A stretch of DNA of 64,000 nucleotides from a virus. The position numbers and the translations under genes were made by a program. The notes under the pieces were generated by a model, which was given only the letters and a program-made list of their open reading frames with translations, was not told where the DNA came from and made no database searches. The DNA is taken from positions 1 through 64,000 of the IMG/VR virus record IMGVR_UViG_3300027906_003011; one strand, 5' to 3'. This document shows, piece by piece, positions 35,698-43,998 of the stretch (position 1 is the stretch's first letter; each line of letters starts with the position of its first letter).

Positions 35698-35861
35698 TGA
35701 CTACAATAACAATGGCGTATTGTTCTTTATGTGAATCACTAAGAAAATTTGGCAAATCAGTAATAGAAACATCAGAAACTATTGGTAGAGCTAGAGCATC
35801 TGCTGAATTGGCAAGAATGGGTTACCATAAACAAGCTAAAGCATTAATGGTACAAAAATAA
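35697..35861 (+). CDS. Small protein, 54 residues, DUF1127-like
   Basis: Starts in the TAATG overlap. Contains TIGRARASAELARMGYHKQA, a phrase close to short alphaproteobacterial proteins of the DUF1127 kind (AR.AAELARMG). A CSLC pair sits near the N-terminus. Its host-like character suggests acquisition from an alphaproteobacterium. Ends with another TAATG overlap. Confidence 0.65.
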   Translation: MTTITMAYCSLCESLRKFGKSVIETSETIGRARASAELARMGYHKQAKALMVQK

Positions 35862-35908
35862 TGTGGCCTTATACAGATGAAGAGAATGATTTTGTAAGTG
35901 GCAGATAA
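35861..35908 (+). CDS. Very short ORF, 15 residues
   Basis: Starts in a TAATG overlap: MWPYTDEENDFVSGR. The sequence is acidic and aromatic. Reality as a functional peptide is uncertain, but the repeated stop-start coupling makes translation likely. Confidence 0.4.
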   Translation: MWPYTDEENDFVSGR

Positions 35909-35915
35909 CTGCCTC

Positions 35916-36395
35916 TTACACCATTCCCCTATCTAACATTATTAGATAAACTATACCACCTACTACTGCCACACATAAAAGACAGGCAAGTACAACAGCA
36001 ATAACCTCAAAGAACTTTCTTTGGCGTTCTTTTTGATTGTATATTGCATCTTGCCTTTTCTTTCTTATATCTGCTTCTGTTTTTAAAAGATCATTCCAGG
36101 CACTAGGTCCTCGAGAAAATGAAATAATATCTCGAAGTTGAGCTCTCATATCTTCAGCTTTCTTTTTAGCCATAAAGGCCGCTAATGCTTCTTCTTCTAC
36201 TGAACCTGCTTTAAATAACTTTTTAAATAGTGGAGGATTTTTAGAATATTCTTCTGCTTTTTTAATGTCTGAAACAGCACCCATCCAGCGACCTAAGTCG
36301 CCTGCCATACCTTCAATATCTCTACCTGCTTGAAAACCTTGTTTAATCGTATTGAAGGCCGCGGTTGCTGTCGCTACTGCCGTAATTGGATCCAA
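35916..36395 (-). CDS. Phage membrane-anchored protein
   Basis: 159 residues on the minus strand. N-terminus MDPITAVATATAAFNTIKQG, a helical charged middle (RAQLRDIISFSRG...RKKRQDAIYNQKERQRK) and a C-terminal membrane helix (FFEVIAVVLACLLCVAVVGG). Proteins with this start and layout are common in T4-like marine phages; function unknown, perhaps tail-sheath or envelope associated. Driven by the minus-strand half of the palindromic promoter at 36424. Confidence 0.75.
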   Translation of the reverse strand: MDPITAVATATAAFNTIKQGFQAGRDIEGMAGDLGRWMGAVSDIKKAEEYSKNPPLFKKLFKAGSVEEEALAAFMAKKKAEDMRAQLRDIISFSRGPSAWNDLLKTEADIRKKRQDAIYNQKERQRKFFEVIAVVLACLLCVAVVGGIVYLIMLDRGMV

Positions 36396-36423
36396 AACAT
36401 TTCCCCTCTCGTCTTGTCAGTAG

Positions 36424-36435
36424 TATTTATAAATA
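36424..36435. promoter_or_regulatory. Palindromic bidirectional late promoter TATTTATAAATA
   Basis: TATTTATAAATA is its own reverse complement and gives TATAAATA on each strand (36428-36435 plus, 36424-36431 minus). It lies between the divergent genes starting at 36395 (minus) and 36465 (plus), about 30 bases from each. Confidence 0.85.
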
Positions 36436-36464
36436 CAGTAGCAGAAGAAGGATTAACACCAAAA

Positions 36465-36752
36465 ATGACAGACCGAAAAAGTTTTATGACGGCTGATCAC
36501 ATCACAGAGCAGGAATTTATATGGAAGTCATTAGACGACCTTCAGTTTTCAATTCCAGATGATGATTTCTTCACACCAGATCCGAGTGAACCGTTACCAG
36601 ACTATCTTAAGAACTTAGAAAAGAAGAATATACAAAGAGCCCTTCAAAACAACCATAATGTAATAGCGAAGGCGGCCAGGGATTTAGGAATATCAAGGGA
36701 ACGATTACACCATAGAATAAAATCGCTTGACATCGACTTAAATACTCTCTGA
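36465..36752 (+). CDS. Fis-type helix-turn-helix regulator
   Basis: 95 residues from the ATG at 36465; the frame extends upstream into the divergent gene, but AAGGA and the promoter support 36465. C-terminal NIQRALQNNHNVIAKAARDLGISRERLHHRIKSL, split here as NIQRALQNNHNVIAKAARDL and GISRERLHHRIKSL, is the Fis/NtrC C-terminal HTH. The N-terminal 50 residues are acidic. It stands directly before the curli-like module and could regulate it. No sigma54 ATPase domain. Confidence 0.85.
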   Translation: MTDRKSFMTADHITEQEFIWKSLDDLQFSIPDDDFFTPDPSEPLPDYLKNLEKKNIQRALQNNHNVIAKAARDLGISRERLHHRIKSLDIDLNTL

Positions 36753-36753
36753 T

Positions 36754-36785
36754 CCGTAAAGATTTTTACGGAAATGGCATAAATA
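36754..36785 (+). promoter_or_regulatory. Hairpin followed by late promoter CATAAATA
   Basis: CCGTAAA (36754-36760) pairs with TTTACGG (36765-36771), then CATAAATA at 36778-36785 lies 18 bases before the ATG at 36803. The hairpin lacks a T tract and may be a weak terminator or processing site. The motif starts the curli-like module. Confidence 0.65.
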
Positions 36786-36802
36786 TTTGCTGAGGAGTCA
36801 AT

Positions 36803-37048
36803 ATGAAAATATTCTGGATTTTAATGGCAATAGTATCTAATGTAGATAATACTACATACGAGGTCTATGAGTTTAAAAATATAAGTTTTGAGAACGAAAT
36901 ACAATGTATCCAGTTCGCTCAGCAAAATTACACACCTATAAACATCCACGTAAACAATTTCTACAAAACCGAAGGCGTATTGTATGACTTTGCTTGTGTA
37001 TCTAACGAAGAATATAAGGTCTTATTAGACACCTCGACTGAGAATTAA
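36803..37048 (+). CDS. Small protein with N-terminal hydrophobic segment
   Basis: 81 residues, RBS GAGGAG. MKIFWILMAIVSNV may be a signal peptide; the rest has two to three Cys (QCIQFAQQ, DFACVSNEE). It resembles other tiny phage proteins with a paired-Cys core, such as that at 29994. First gene of the curli-like transcript. It is not CsgE by sequence. Confidence 0.6.
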   Translation: MKIFWILMAIVSNVDNTTYEVYEFKNISFENEIQCIQFAQQNYTPINIHVNNFYKTEGVLYDFACVSNEEYKVLLDTSTEN

Positions 37049-37068
37049 ATAGTACGGGGAGTTGTTTT

Positions 37069-37527
37069 ATGACGAGATACATAATAATCGCCGCGGTCTT
37101 AGTGATCACCGTGGGTTTCAACACGAGCCTAAGAGCTCAACAGTTGGAGTTTGGGTTTAAAAACCCTTCCTTTCATTCTGGAAACGGTTATTCATCTCAC
37201 GTTTTATCAGTAGAACAGCTTCGCTTCACACGTCAAAAAGAAGTAAAAGACAAAGCAGAAGCAGAAGCCAAAGAAGCTGAAAGACAAGCCACTCAAAATA
37301 CTGTTAAGAAATTTTTAGTCAACGTAGAAAGTCGTATCTATGCTCAATTATCCAAACAGTTAGTTGATAATATGTTTGGAGAAGGTAGTGCTACAAGTGG
37401 TACTGCCGAAATAGAAGACAACATCATTTACTGGGAAAAAGTTGGAGATAACATTAACATTAGGATTACAGAGTCCGATGGAACTGTTACAACAATGTCA
37501 GTACCTGTAGGAGATTTTGCATTCTAA
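37069..37527 (+). CDS. csgF: CsgF-like curli assembly protein
   Basis: 152 residues. N-terminal signal (MTRYIIIAAVLVITVGFNTSLRA) followed by QQLEFGFKNPSFHSGNGY, which matches the CsgF FxFxNPxF motif that plugs into the CsgG channel. The C-terminal beta domain (NINIRITESDGTVTTMSVP) also fits CsgF. CsgF couples secretion through CsgG to nucleation outside the cell. TAATG overlap with csgG. A charged helical linker (KDKAEAEAKEAERQAT) is longer than I recall for bacterial CsgF. Confidence 0.87.
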   Translation: MTRYIIIAAVLVITVGFNTSLRAQQLEFGFKNPSFHSGNGYSSHVLSVEQLRFTRQKEVKDKAEAEAKEAERQATQNTVKKFLVNVESRIYAQLSKQLVDNMFGEGSATSGTAEIEDNIIYWEKVGDNINIRITESDGTVTTMSVPVGDFAF

Positions 37528-38405
37528 TGAACAAGATATTTTCAATAATCCTAGTTGCTATGTTCTTGGTAGGCTGTACAGCGACAGTTAGTAATAATAC
37601 TTACAAAAAGCATTATTCTGACGCTGGTGTACAAAATGCCTCACAAGATGTCAAGAACTTTCCAAAGCTAGATGGTCCACTGATTACTGTAGCAGTATAT
37701 CAGTTTAGTGACTTAACTGGCCAAAGAAAGCCTGGACAAATAGCACATTTAAGCTCAGCAGTTACCCAAGGTGCTGGTGCTTATCTAATAGAAACTCTTA
37801 AAGAAGTAGGAGATAGTAGTTGGTTCCAAGTTGTTGAACGAACTGGTATTGATCACCTTATAAAAGAAAGACAAATTATAAGACAAACAAGAGAGCTTAA
37901 TAAAGACCAAGATGTCCTACAACCTCTATTGTTTGCTGGAGTTTTAATAGAAGGAGCCATAGTTGGATACGACAGCAACCTTGAATCAGGCGGGTACGGA
38001 GCTCGAGTGCTAGGCATTGGAGCAAATACTCAATACACAAGAGATACAGTAACGGTCAGTATTAGATTAGTATCTGTATCAAGCGGAGAAGTTTTATTAA
38101 CATCTACTACAACAAAAACAATCATAAGTGTAAAAACACAAGGTGATGTTTTCCGTTGGATGGATGCTGGAACAGAACCACTTGAAGCAGAAATAGGAAC
38201 GGCACTTAACGAACCAGTAAATGTAGCTACAAGACTTGCTATTGAATTAGCAGTCTGTAACTTGATTGAAAAAGGTAAACAAAAAAATCTTTGGGCTTAT
38301 AAGAAAGTAAACGAAGTGAAAGAATCTAAACAAGAAATAAAGACAGAACTAAAAGAAGAAAAAGTCATTGTTGATAGTTGGGTTCCAGACACTTTTAATA
38401 GATAA
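37527..38405 (+). CDS. csgG: CsgG-like curli secretion channel lipoprotein
   Basis: 292 residues. Lipobox LVGC near residue 17 predicts a lipoprotein. The CsgG core is very clear: ITVAVYQFSDLTGQRKPGQ, SSAVTQGAGAYLIETL, WFQVVERTGIDHLIKERQI, AIVGYDSNLESGGYGARVLG, and ELAVCNLIEKGKQKNLW. CsgG forms a nine-fold outer-membrane pore for unfolded curlin. A basic/acidic tail of about 40 residues (KESKQEIKTELKEEKVIV) extends beyond the usual end. Directly coupled to csgF and followed by curlin-like substrates. Confidence 0.95.
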   Translation: MNKIFSIILVAMFLVGCTATVSNNTYKKHYSDAGVQNASQDVKNFPKLDGPLITVAVYQFSDLTGQRKPGQIAHLSSAVTQGAGAYLIETLKEVGDSSWFQVVERTGIDHLIKERQIIRQTRELNKDQDVLQPLLFAGVLIEGAIVGYDSNLESGGYGARVLGIGANTQYTRDTVTVSIRLVSVSSGEVLLTSTTTKTIISVKTQGDVFRWMDAGTEPLEAEIGTALNEPVNVATRLAIELAVCNLIEKGKQKNLWAYKKVNEVKESKQEIKTELKEEKVIVDSWVPDTFNR

Positions 38406-38418
38406 GGAAAAGGATATT

Positions 38419-39108
38419 ATGAAAAAAATAATTATAACTTTACTAACTTTCCTGTTTTCAACTTCTGTGTGGGCCAACGACATTTATATTACACAAAGCG
38501 GAGCAAGTCTAAACTTAGACGTAGTCCAAGATGGTACAAATAACGTATTTGGTACATCAAGTGCTAGAGCATCGTTGATAGGTGCTACTATGGCATTTAG
38601 TGTAACTCAAACTGGTAACAGTAACATTTTGGCGGCAGACGTTGAAGGTGCTTCAGCTAGTGTTGATATAGATGTAACTGGTAACAGTAACAACATTGTT
38701 TTAAATTGTGATGCTACTGGAAACTATAACTGTGATAACTGGAACGTTGATATTGACGTAACTGATTCTGGTTCAACAGGTGATAGTAACGACATTGACA
38801 TTGATGTAGGTACAATTAGAAACTCTGCTGACTCAGACGTTACATTACAGATTACAGGCGATACTAACACAGCTAATATTGATGTTGATGGTGCTAGTGC
38901 TCCAACTTCATTAACAATAGTAGGTTCAACAAATACATTTAACATTGATGTTGACGGCGACGGTGATAGTGCTGGTCATAGTGTAACTATGCATCACACA
39001 GGATCTTCAGGAAACTTTGATGTTGTTGTAAGTGGAACTAATGATGCTAATACAAACTTGATTACATCAGGTGCTAGTCACGACGTTGACATAAGTCAAA
39101 CAGACTAA
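38419..39108 (+). CDS. Curlin-repeat (CsgA/CsgB-like) secreted protein
   Basis: 229 residues from the ATG at 38419 (AAGGA upstream). Signal peptide MKKIIITLLTFLFSTSVWA, then imperfect curlin repeats: IYITQSGASLNLDVVQDG, FSVTQTGNSN, VTLQITGDTNTANIDVDG, with the QxGxxN-type core, rich in Asp, Asn, Thr and Ser with almost no Lys. This is the expected substrate of the CsgG pore. The repeats are more acidic and Asp-rich than in E. coli CsgA. Confidence 0.85.
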   Translation: MKKIIITLLTFLFSTSVWANDIYITQSGASLNLDVVQDGTNNVFGTSSARASLIGATMAFSVTQTGNSNILAADVEGASASVDIDVTGNSNNIVLNCDATGNYNCDNWNVDIDVTDSGSTGDSNDIDIDVGTIRNSADSDVTLQITGDTNTANIDVDGASAPTSLTIVGSTNTFNIDVDGDGDSAGHSVTMHHTGSSGNFDVVVSGTNDANTNLITSGASHDVDISQTD

Positions 39109-39115
39109 GGCGTTT

Positions 39116-40216
39116 ATGTTATACAAGCTAATAATCGTGTTTTCGCTCCTCTTTAGCTCAGTAGCTATAGCTGATGATAAATCTATCGGTATAGTTAGTG
39201 CGGCTGAAAGCTCTGGATTATTAGAAAGAGAAGGTGGGACTTCTCTTGAAACTGAAGAAAATACTCCATTAGAAATGATGGATAGAATTGAAACATTTCA
39301 AGGAGCTCATAGACTTACGTTCATAGATGAAACTATCGTAGATATGACTCCTCAGTCTTTATTAACTATTGACGATTATGTATATGATCCAAGTAATAAT
39401 GAAGGCTCCTTGAACTTACAGGCTAAATTAGGCACAATTAGATATGCTTCAGGCAAACTGGCAAAAAACTTTAGGCAAAATGTTAAAATAGAAACTCCTA
39501 CTTCAACTATTGGAGTAAGGGGTACTGACTTTACTATGACAGTGGACGAGCTCGGCGGCAGTACAATCATATTGCTCCCCTCTTGTGATATTTCCGGTGC
39601 TTGTTATGTAGGTGAGATAAGTGTAGAAACCGATGCAGGTTTTGTTCTTCTTACCCAGGCATTTCAGGCAACATCTACTAGTTCTCGAGAACGTTCACCG
39701 TCACCAGTTGTACAGTTAGAAATAGATGAAAGTTTAATTAATAACTTATTATTAATAAGAAGTAAACCTATTGTTGAGGACGAAGACGCCTTAGCAAGAC
39801 AAAAAGTTGTTGACTTACTTGATATTGATTTTTTAGAGTTTAAAGAATTAGATGTTGATGCTTTAGAAGTAGAAGAAGAATTTGACGAATTGGCTATTAA
39901 CTGGTTAGACTTTGACCTATTACCAGATATCTTAGAACAAGTTAACGCAGAACTTATTAAATTATTAAGCAAAGACGCTTTAGCAGGTATAAAGAAAAAA
40001 GAAAAATCATCTATAGATGAACGTGGTATTATATTAATTGTGAGAGATGATAGCTGGAACTGGAGCAGAAGAGTTGACGGCAATAATACAATCGACTTAG
40101 AATTAACTAACGATAATAACTATACTATTAATGTAAAGCAACAAGACTTCGAAGTTTTCGATTATGAATTAGGAGGAACTGGAGGAAACGAAATTGTCAT
40201 TTACCAAGCTCAGTAG
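39116..40216 (+). CDS. Secreted FecR-domain protein
   Basis: 366 residues. Signal peptide (MLYKLIIVFSLLFSSVAIA), then a FecR domain: TPLEMMDRIETFQGAHRLTF, VDMTPQSLLTIDDYVYDP, NVKIETPTSTIGVRGTDFTM. The GVRGTDF phrase is the hallmark. An acidic helical region follows, and the last 50 residues (TIDLELTNDNNYTINVKQQ) resemble a curlin repeat. Free FecR domains without a sigma factor or TonB receptor are known near CHASE2 cyclases. Its 3' end overlaps the next gene. Confidence 0.85.
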   Translation: MLYKLIIVFSLLFSSVAIADDKSIGIVSAAESSGLLEREGGTSLETEENTPLEMMDRIETFQGAHRLTFIDETIVDMTPQSLLTIDDYVYDPSNNEGSLNLQAKLGTIRYASGKLAKNFRQNVKIETPTSTIGVRGTDFTMTVDELGGSTIILLPSCDISGACYVGEISVETDAGFVLLTQAFQATSTSSRERSPSPVVQLEIDESLINNLLLIRSKPIVEDEDALARQKVVDLLDIDFLEFKELDVDALEVEEEFDELAINWLDFDLLPDILEQVNAELIKLLSKDALAGIKKKEKSSIDERGIILIVRDDSWNWSRRVDGNNTIDLELTNDNNYTINVKQQDFEVFDYELGGTGGNEIVIYQAQ

Positions 40217-41684
40217 TATATTTTGTTTTCTATTTTTGATTTTCTTTACAACATCAGTATTAGCAGATGATGTTTTAATTATCCACCAAAACTACGGTAA
40301 TACACATAGCAAACATAAAAACAGATTAGAAAATGCTGGTCATACTGTGACCATGCAGAATACAAGTTCATCATATTCTTATACAGCATCTAACTATGAC
40401 CAAGTTTATGATATAAGATATTCTTACTCTAGTTACTCAACAGCAGATAAAGACAGATTTAAAACAGTATTATCAAATGGAGGTACTGTATACCTAGTAG
40501 GTGAGAACGGTAACTTCGACGCTAGGAATGATGGAATTGTTGCTTTCTTACAAGAAGTTACAGGTGATAACAACATATCACATTCTGGTCAATCTTGTTG
40601 TGGTAGTGGTTCTGGGTATTCAATGGACGAAAACAGAGATATTATGACAAGTTATTCTAGTAGTGCTGACATGACAGTTGTTGCTTCTGGTTATTTTGAT
40701 AACATAGGAACAAATGGTAAATGGTTAATAAGAGACCCAAGTAATACAAGTAAAGTAGTTGGTGCTTTATGGGACGGTGACGCTATGAGCAGTTATGCTA
40801 ATGGTAAAGTTATTGTAGTATTAGATATTAACTATGCTTCTCATTCAAGTTATTATAATAGTGGTGACCAAGCATGGATTGATTCACTACAATCAGATGT
40901 TGCTGTTTCTACAGCAACAACAAGGTCAGCGTCTTCTGTTGCTATAACATCTAGTCAATCGACAATAAAGTCTACAGCAACAAGTAGAACATATAGTACC
41001 AACACAATAAGAATTACACAAAGTGGCGGAAATTTAGATTTAGATATTATTCAAAAAGGTGACAATAACTTTATTGAAGGAAGTGATTTTAGTTCTGTTG
41101 CTACACTTACTGGTGATAATTTAGACATAACACTAGAGCAAGGTTCGAGTTTAGGAGCATCTAATAATAATGGTATTGGACTAGACGTAGACGGAGATGC
41201 TAATACTGTAATGATTAGACAAGGAACAATGGGTAATAGTGATACTGGCGGACATAAAGCAAAAGTAAATGTAACAGGCGATACTAATAGTTTAACACTT
41301 TATCAATATAATGATGGTGGTAATACTTCTAGCCATTTCTCACACATTGATATTACAGGCGGACAAAATACAGTAACATCATATCAAAGAAATAATAATT
41401 CAAAAGACTTGTTTATAGACTTAGATGGAAGTAGTAATACTATATCAACAGACCAAAAAGAAACTGGAAATCATTATTTAGATTTGGATATTAACGGAAA
41501 CGGACATACAGTTACAGCAACACAGCGAGGGTCAGGTGACCACGGTGCTAGAATAGATTTAACAAATTCAGGTGGATCAAGTACTGTAACATTAGACCAA
41601 AACAGCAGTACAGACCAAAATTATACACTTACACAAGACTGTACTAATAGTTCTGGGTGTACTACTTCTGTGACACAAAATTAG
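40194..41684 (+). CDS. Curlin-repeat protein fused to an N-terminal alpha/beta domain
   Basis: 496 residues, TTG start at 40194 with GGAGGA eight bases upstream. Signal peptide (FCFLFLIFFTTSVLA), then about 220 residues of an alpha/beta domain (DDVLIIHQNYGNTHSKHKNRL...GGTVYLVGENGNFDARND...VIVVLDINY) that looks like a glutamine-amidotransferase-like or DUF4350-like fold. From about residue 275 come curlin-type repeats (IRITQSGGNLDLDIIQKGDN) running to the C-terminus, which has Cys pairs. It could be a nucleator or surface-active curlin. Confidence 0.8.
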   Translation: MSFTKLSSIFCFLFLIFFTTSVLADDVLIIHQNYGNTHSKHKNRLENAGHTVTMQNTSSSYSYTASNYDQVYDIRYSYSSYSTADKDRFKTVLSNGGTVYLVGENGNFDARNDGIVAFLQEVTGDNNISHSGQSCCGSGSGYSMDENRDIMTSYSSSADMTVVASGYFDNIGTNGKWLIRDPSNTSKVVGALWDGDAMSSYANGKVIVVLDINYASHSSYYNSGDQAWIDSLQSDVAVSTATTRSASSVAITSSQSTIKSTATSRTYSTNTIRITQSGGNLDLDIIQKGDNNFIEGSDFSSVATLTGDNLDITLEQGSSLGASNNNGIGLDVDGDANTVMIRQGTMGNSDTGGHKAKVNVTGDTNSLTLYQYNDGGNTSSHFSHIDITGGQNTVTSYQRNNNSKDLFIDLDGSSNTISTDQKETGNHYLDLDINGNGHTVTATQRGSGDHGARIDLTNSGGSSTVTLDQNSSTDQNYTLTQDCTNSSGCTTSVTQN

Positions 41685-41696
41685 TTAAATACTTTT

Positions 41697-41915
41697 ATGT
41701 TATACGAACATGAAAATTATCGTCTAGTACTAGACGACGGGAAAAGTAGATTTTATAAAGACGGCCAGCTTATGTTTCAGGGAGATGGTTATGTGGGTAT
41801 TAAGTTTATGGTTCAATGTTGTGATAGTGAAGAGGTAACCGGTTGGTTCAAAAATCAATTAGAAACAAGAGAAAAATTAAGATGGAAAAAAGAAGATGAA
41901 AACAAAGTTAAGTAA
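41697..41915 (+). CDS. Small hypothetical protein
   Basis: 72 residues, charged, alternating strands (NYRLVLDDGKSRFYKDGQLMFQ). Overlaps the start of the cyclase gene by 20 bases. Unknown function, possibly a regulator of the cyclase because of the coupling. Confidence 0.6.
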   Translation: MLYEHENYRLVLDDGKSRFYKDGQLMFQGDGYVGIKFMVQCCDSEEVTGWFKNQLETREKLRWKKEDENKVK

Positions 41916-43998
41916 GATTTTAACACATTGGACTATTCCATTCCTTACAGTTTTTGCTATAGCTTATATGGTGTTTGTTAATCCTTGGGTTGTTCAAACA
42001 GCAAAGTTAAAGAGTTTTGATTACCAACTACAAAATGAAACAGTTTACCAAGATAATAATTTAGTTTATGTAACTTTAGGCGAAGCAAGTATAGAGTCAA
42101 ACGGACAATGGCCTTGGCCTAGAGATAAGATAGCACAATTAATATTAGAATTAAGAATGGCCGGTGCTGGAGTAATTGTTTTACCTGTATTGTTTAGTGA
42201 AGCAGATAGGTTTAATAAAGATCAAGAGTTTATGGAAATGCTTTACCAAAATGGTGTAGTTATAGCACAGACAGGTAGCATACAAAAAAGCACAACGGGT
42301 ATACCTCGTGGCGTTAGTATGGTTGGTGGTAATAAAGATGCGGCCAACAATTTATTTACATATCCAGGTATGCTAGGGCCTCTAACTTCGTTAGCTGACG
42401 TAGTAGATGGTGTAGGTGTTATTAGTACAGCACCAGAAGTAGATGGCGTTGTAAGACGTGTTCCTTTGCTTATTAACGTACAAGGAGATTTGTATCCTAA
42501 TATAGCAATAGAAACATTAAGAGTAATGATGGGTGTAGACAGTTATCAAATGAAAACTACACCATACGGAATTCATAGTGTTAGAGTAAAAGGCTTTCCT
42601 ATTAACAGAGGAATTATTAAAACTGACGATAGAGGTAGATTATTTTTACGTTGGAATGCTGACATACCAACACTTAATTATACAGTAGATGGTTTAGAAG
42701 GCATTGAAGGTAAAACTGTTATTATAGGATTAACAGCAGAAGGATTAGGCAATCCGGTTGCTACACCTTTAGGTGAAAAGTATCCACACGAAATTATAGG
42801 TAGTACATTAAGCACAATTATATTAGGCGAAACTGTAGAGCGTCCTATGTGGGCTGACTTATACGAACTTGGTGGAATACTTGCTATTGGACTTTTACTT
42901 GTTGTTGTTATTGCTTTTGCTCCTTATTGGTTTAGTGGTATACTAATTATTTCTAGTTTGGGTGGTATTGGATATGGAGTAACATATTTGTTTAACACTA
43001 AACTTTGGCTAATAGATCCTACTATGCCAGCAGTAATGATTTTTGTTGTTGGATTTCATGCTGTCTTTAATAGATTTGTAAAAGAGTTTATGCTTAAACA
43101 ACAAATCAAGAAACAGTTTGAACATTATCTAGCTCCGGCAATGGTTAAAAAGCTCCAGAAGAATCCAGACTTATTGAAATTGGGTGGTGATACTAGACAG
43201 TTAACTTTATTGTTCTGTGATATTAGAGGGTTTACTCCTATATCAGAGCAATTTAAAACGAATCCACAAGGACTAACAGAATTAGTTAATAGGTTCTTAA
43301 CACCAATGACGGATATTATTATGGTAAATGAAGGTACTGTTGACAAGTATATGGGTGACTGTATTATGGCGTTTTGGAATGCTCCTTTAGATGTAGAACA
43401 ACAGGCCGATAAAGCTGTTGATACCAGTATTAGTATGTTAAAGGGCTTAAAAGAGTTAAATACTCAGTTAACTAAAGAAAAGATGTTACCAATTAACATA
43501 GGAATTGGTCTTAATACAGGCGATGCTGTTGTAGGTAACATGGGTTCAGATCAAAGATTTGATTATAGTTGTTTAGGTGACGCTGTTAATTTAGCGGCCA
43601 GACTAGAAGGACAAACGAAAGGATACGGTGTGAAAATATTATTTGGACAAGAAACAGCAAAGGCTTTAACAGGTAAGCACACAATTTTAGAATTAGATTC
43701 TATTGCTGTTAAAGGTAAAAAAGAACCAGTAGCGATTTATACTGTTGTTGATCCTGACATTGTTAAACTAGAAGAAATTGCTCAACTACATCACCTTGTT
43801 GATTTACATTGTAAATTAAGAGAAAATTATGTTAAGCAGAACTGGAAGTTCTGTGAAGATGCTATTGATAACCTGATGGGTAAGTTTTCCGGAGAGTTAG
43901 ATAGTTATTATACTATTATAACTGATCGAATTAAAGATTATAAAATTAATCCACCGCCTAAAGATTGGGATGGTGTATATGTAGCTACTACAAAATAG
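41896..43998 (+). CDS. CHASE2-domain class III adenylate/guanylate cyclase
   Basis: 700 residues. One N-terminal membrane helix (WTIPFLTVFAIAYMVFV), a CHASE2 sensor domain in the periplasm (residues about 40-310, NNLVYVTLGEASIESNGQWPWPRD being typical), three membrane helices, and a catalytic domain from about residue 425. Metal-binding Asp residues are in LLFCDIRGFTPISEQF and KYMGDCIMAFW, and DYSCLGDAVNLAARLEG is the conserved core. It should make cAMP or cGMP from outside signals. Last gene of the curli-like module. Such a full receptor cyclase is very unusual for a phage. Confidence 0.92.
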   Translation: MKTKLSKILTHWTIPFLTVFAIAYMVFVNPWVVQTAKLKSFDYQLQNETVYQDNNLVYVTLGEASIESNGQWPWPRDKIAQLILELRMAGAGVIVLPVLFSEADRFNKDQEFMEMLYQNGVVIAQTGSIQKSTTGIPRGVSMVGGNKDAANNLFTYPGMLGPLTSLADVVDGVGVISTAPEVDGVVRRVPLLINVQGDLYPNIAIETLRVMMGVDSYQMKTTPYGIHSVRVKGFPINRGIIKTDDRGRLFLRWNADIPTLNYTVDGLEGIEGKTVIIGLTAEGLGNPVATPLGEKYPHEIIGSTLSTIILGETVERPMWADLYELGGILAIGLLLVVVIAFAPYWFSGILIISSLGGIGYGVTYLFNTKLWLIDPTMPAVMIFVVGFHAVFNRFVKEFMLKQQIKKQFEHYLAPAMVKKLQKNPDLLKLGGDTRQLTLLFCDIRGFTPISEQFKTNPQGLTELVNRFLTPMTDIIMVNEGTVDKYMGDCIMAFWNAPLDVEQQADKAVDTSISMLKGLKELNTQLTKEKMLPINIGIGLNTGDAVVGNMGSDQRFDYSCLGDAVNLAARLEGQTKGYGVKILFGQETAKALTGKHTILELDSIAVKGKKEPVAIYTVVDPDIVKLEEIAQLHHLVDLHCKLRENYVKQNWKFCEDAIDNLMGKFSGELDSYYTIITDRIKDYKINPPPKDWDGVYVATTK

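Noticed and set aside
39664-40083. 139-codon ORF on the minus strand
   Set aside because: Lies fully inside the FecR gene, Ser/Leu-rich as expected for the antisense of acidic AT-rich coding DNA, no RBS.
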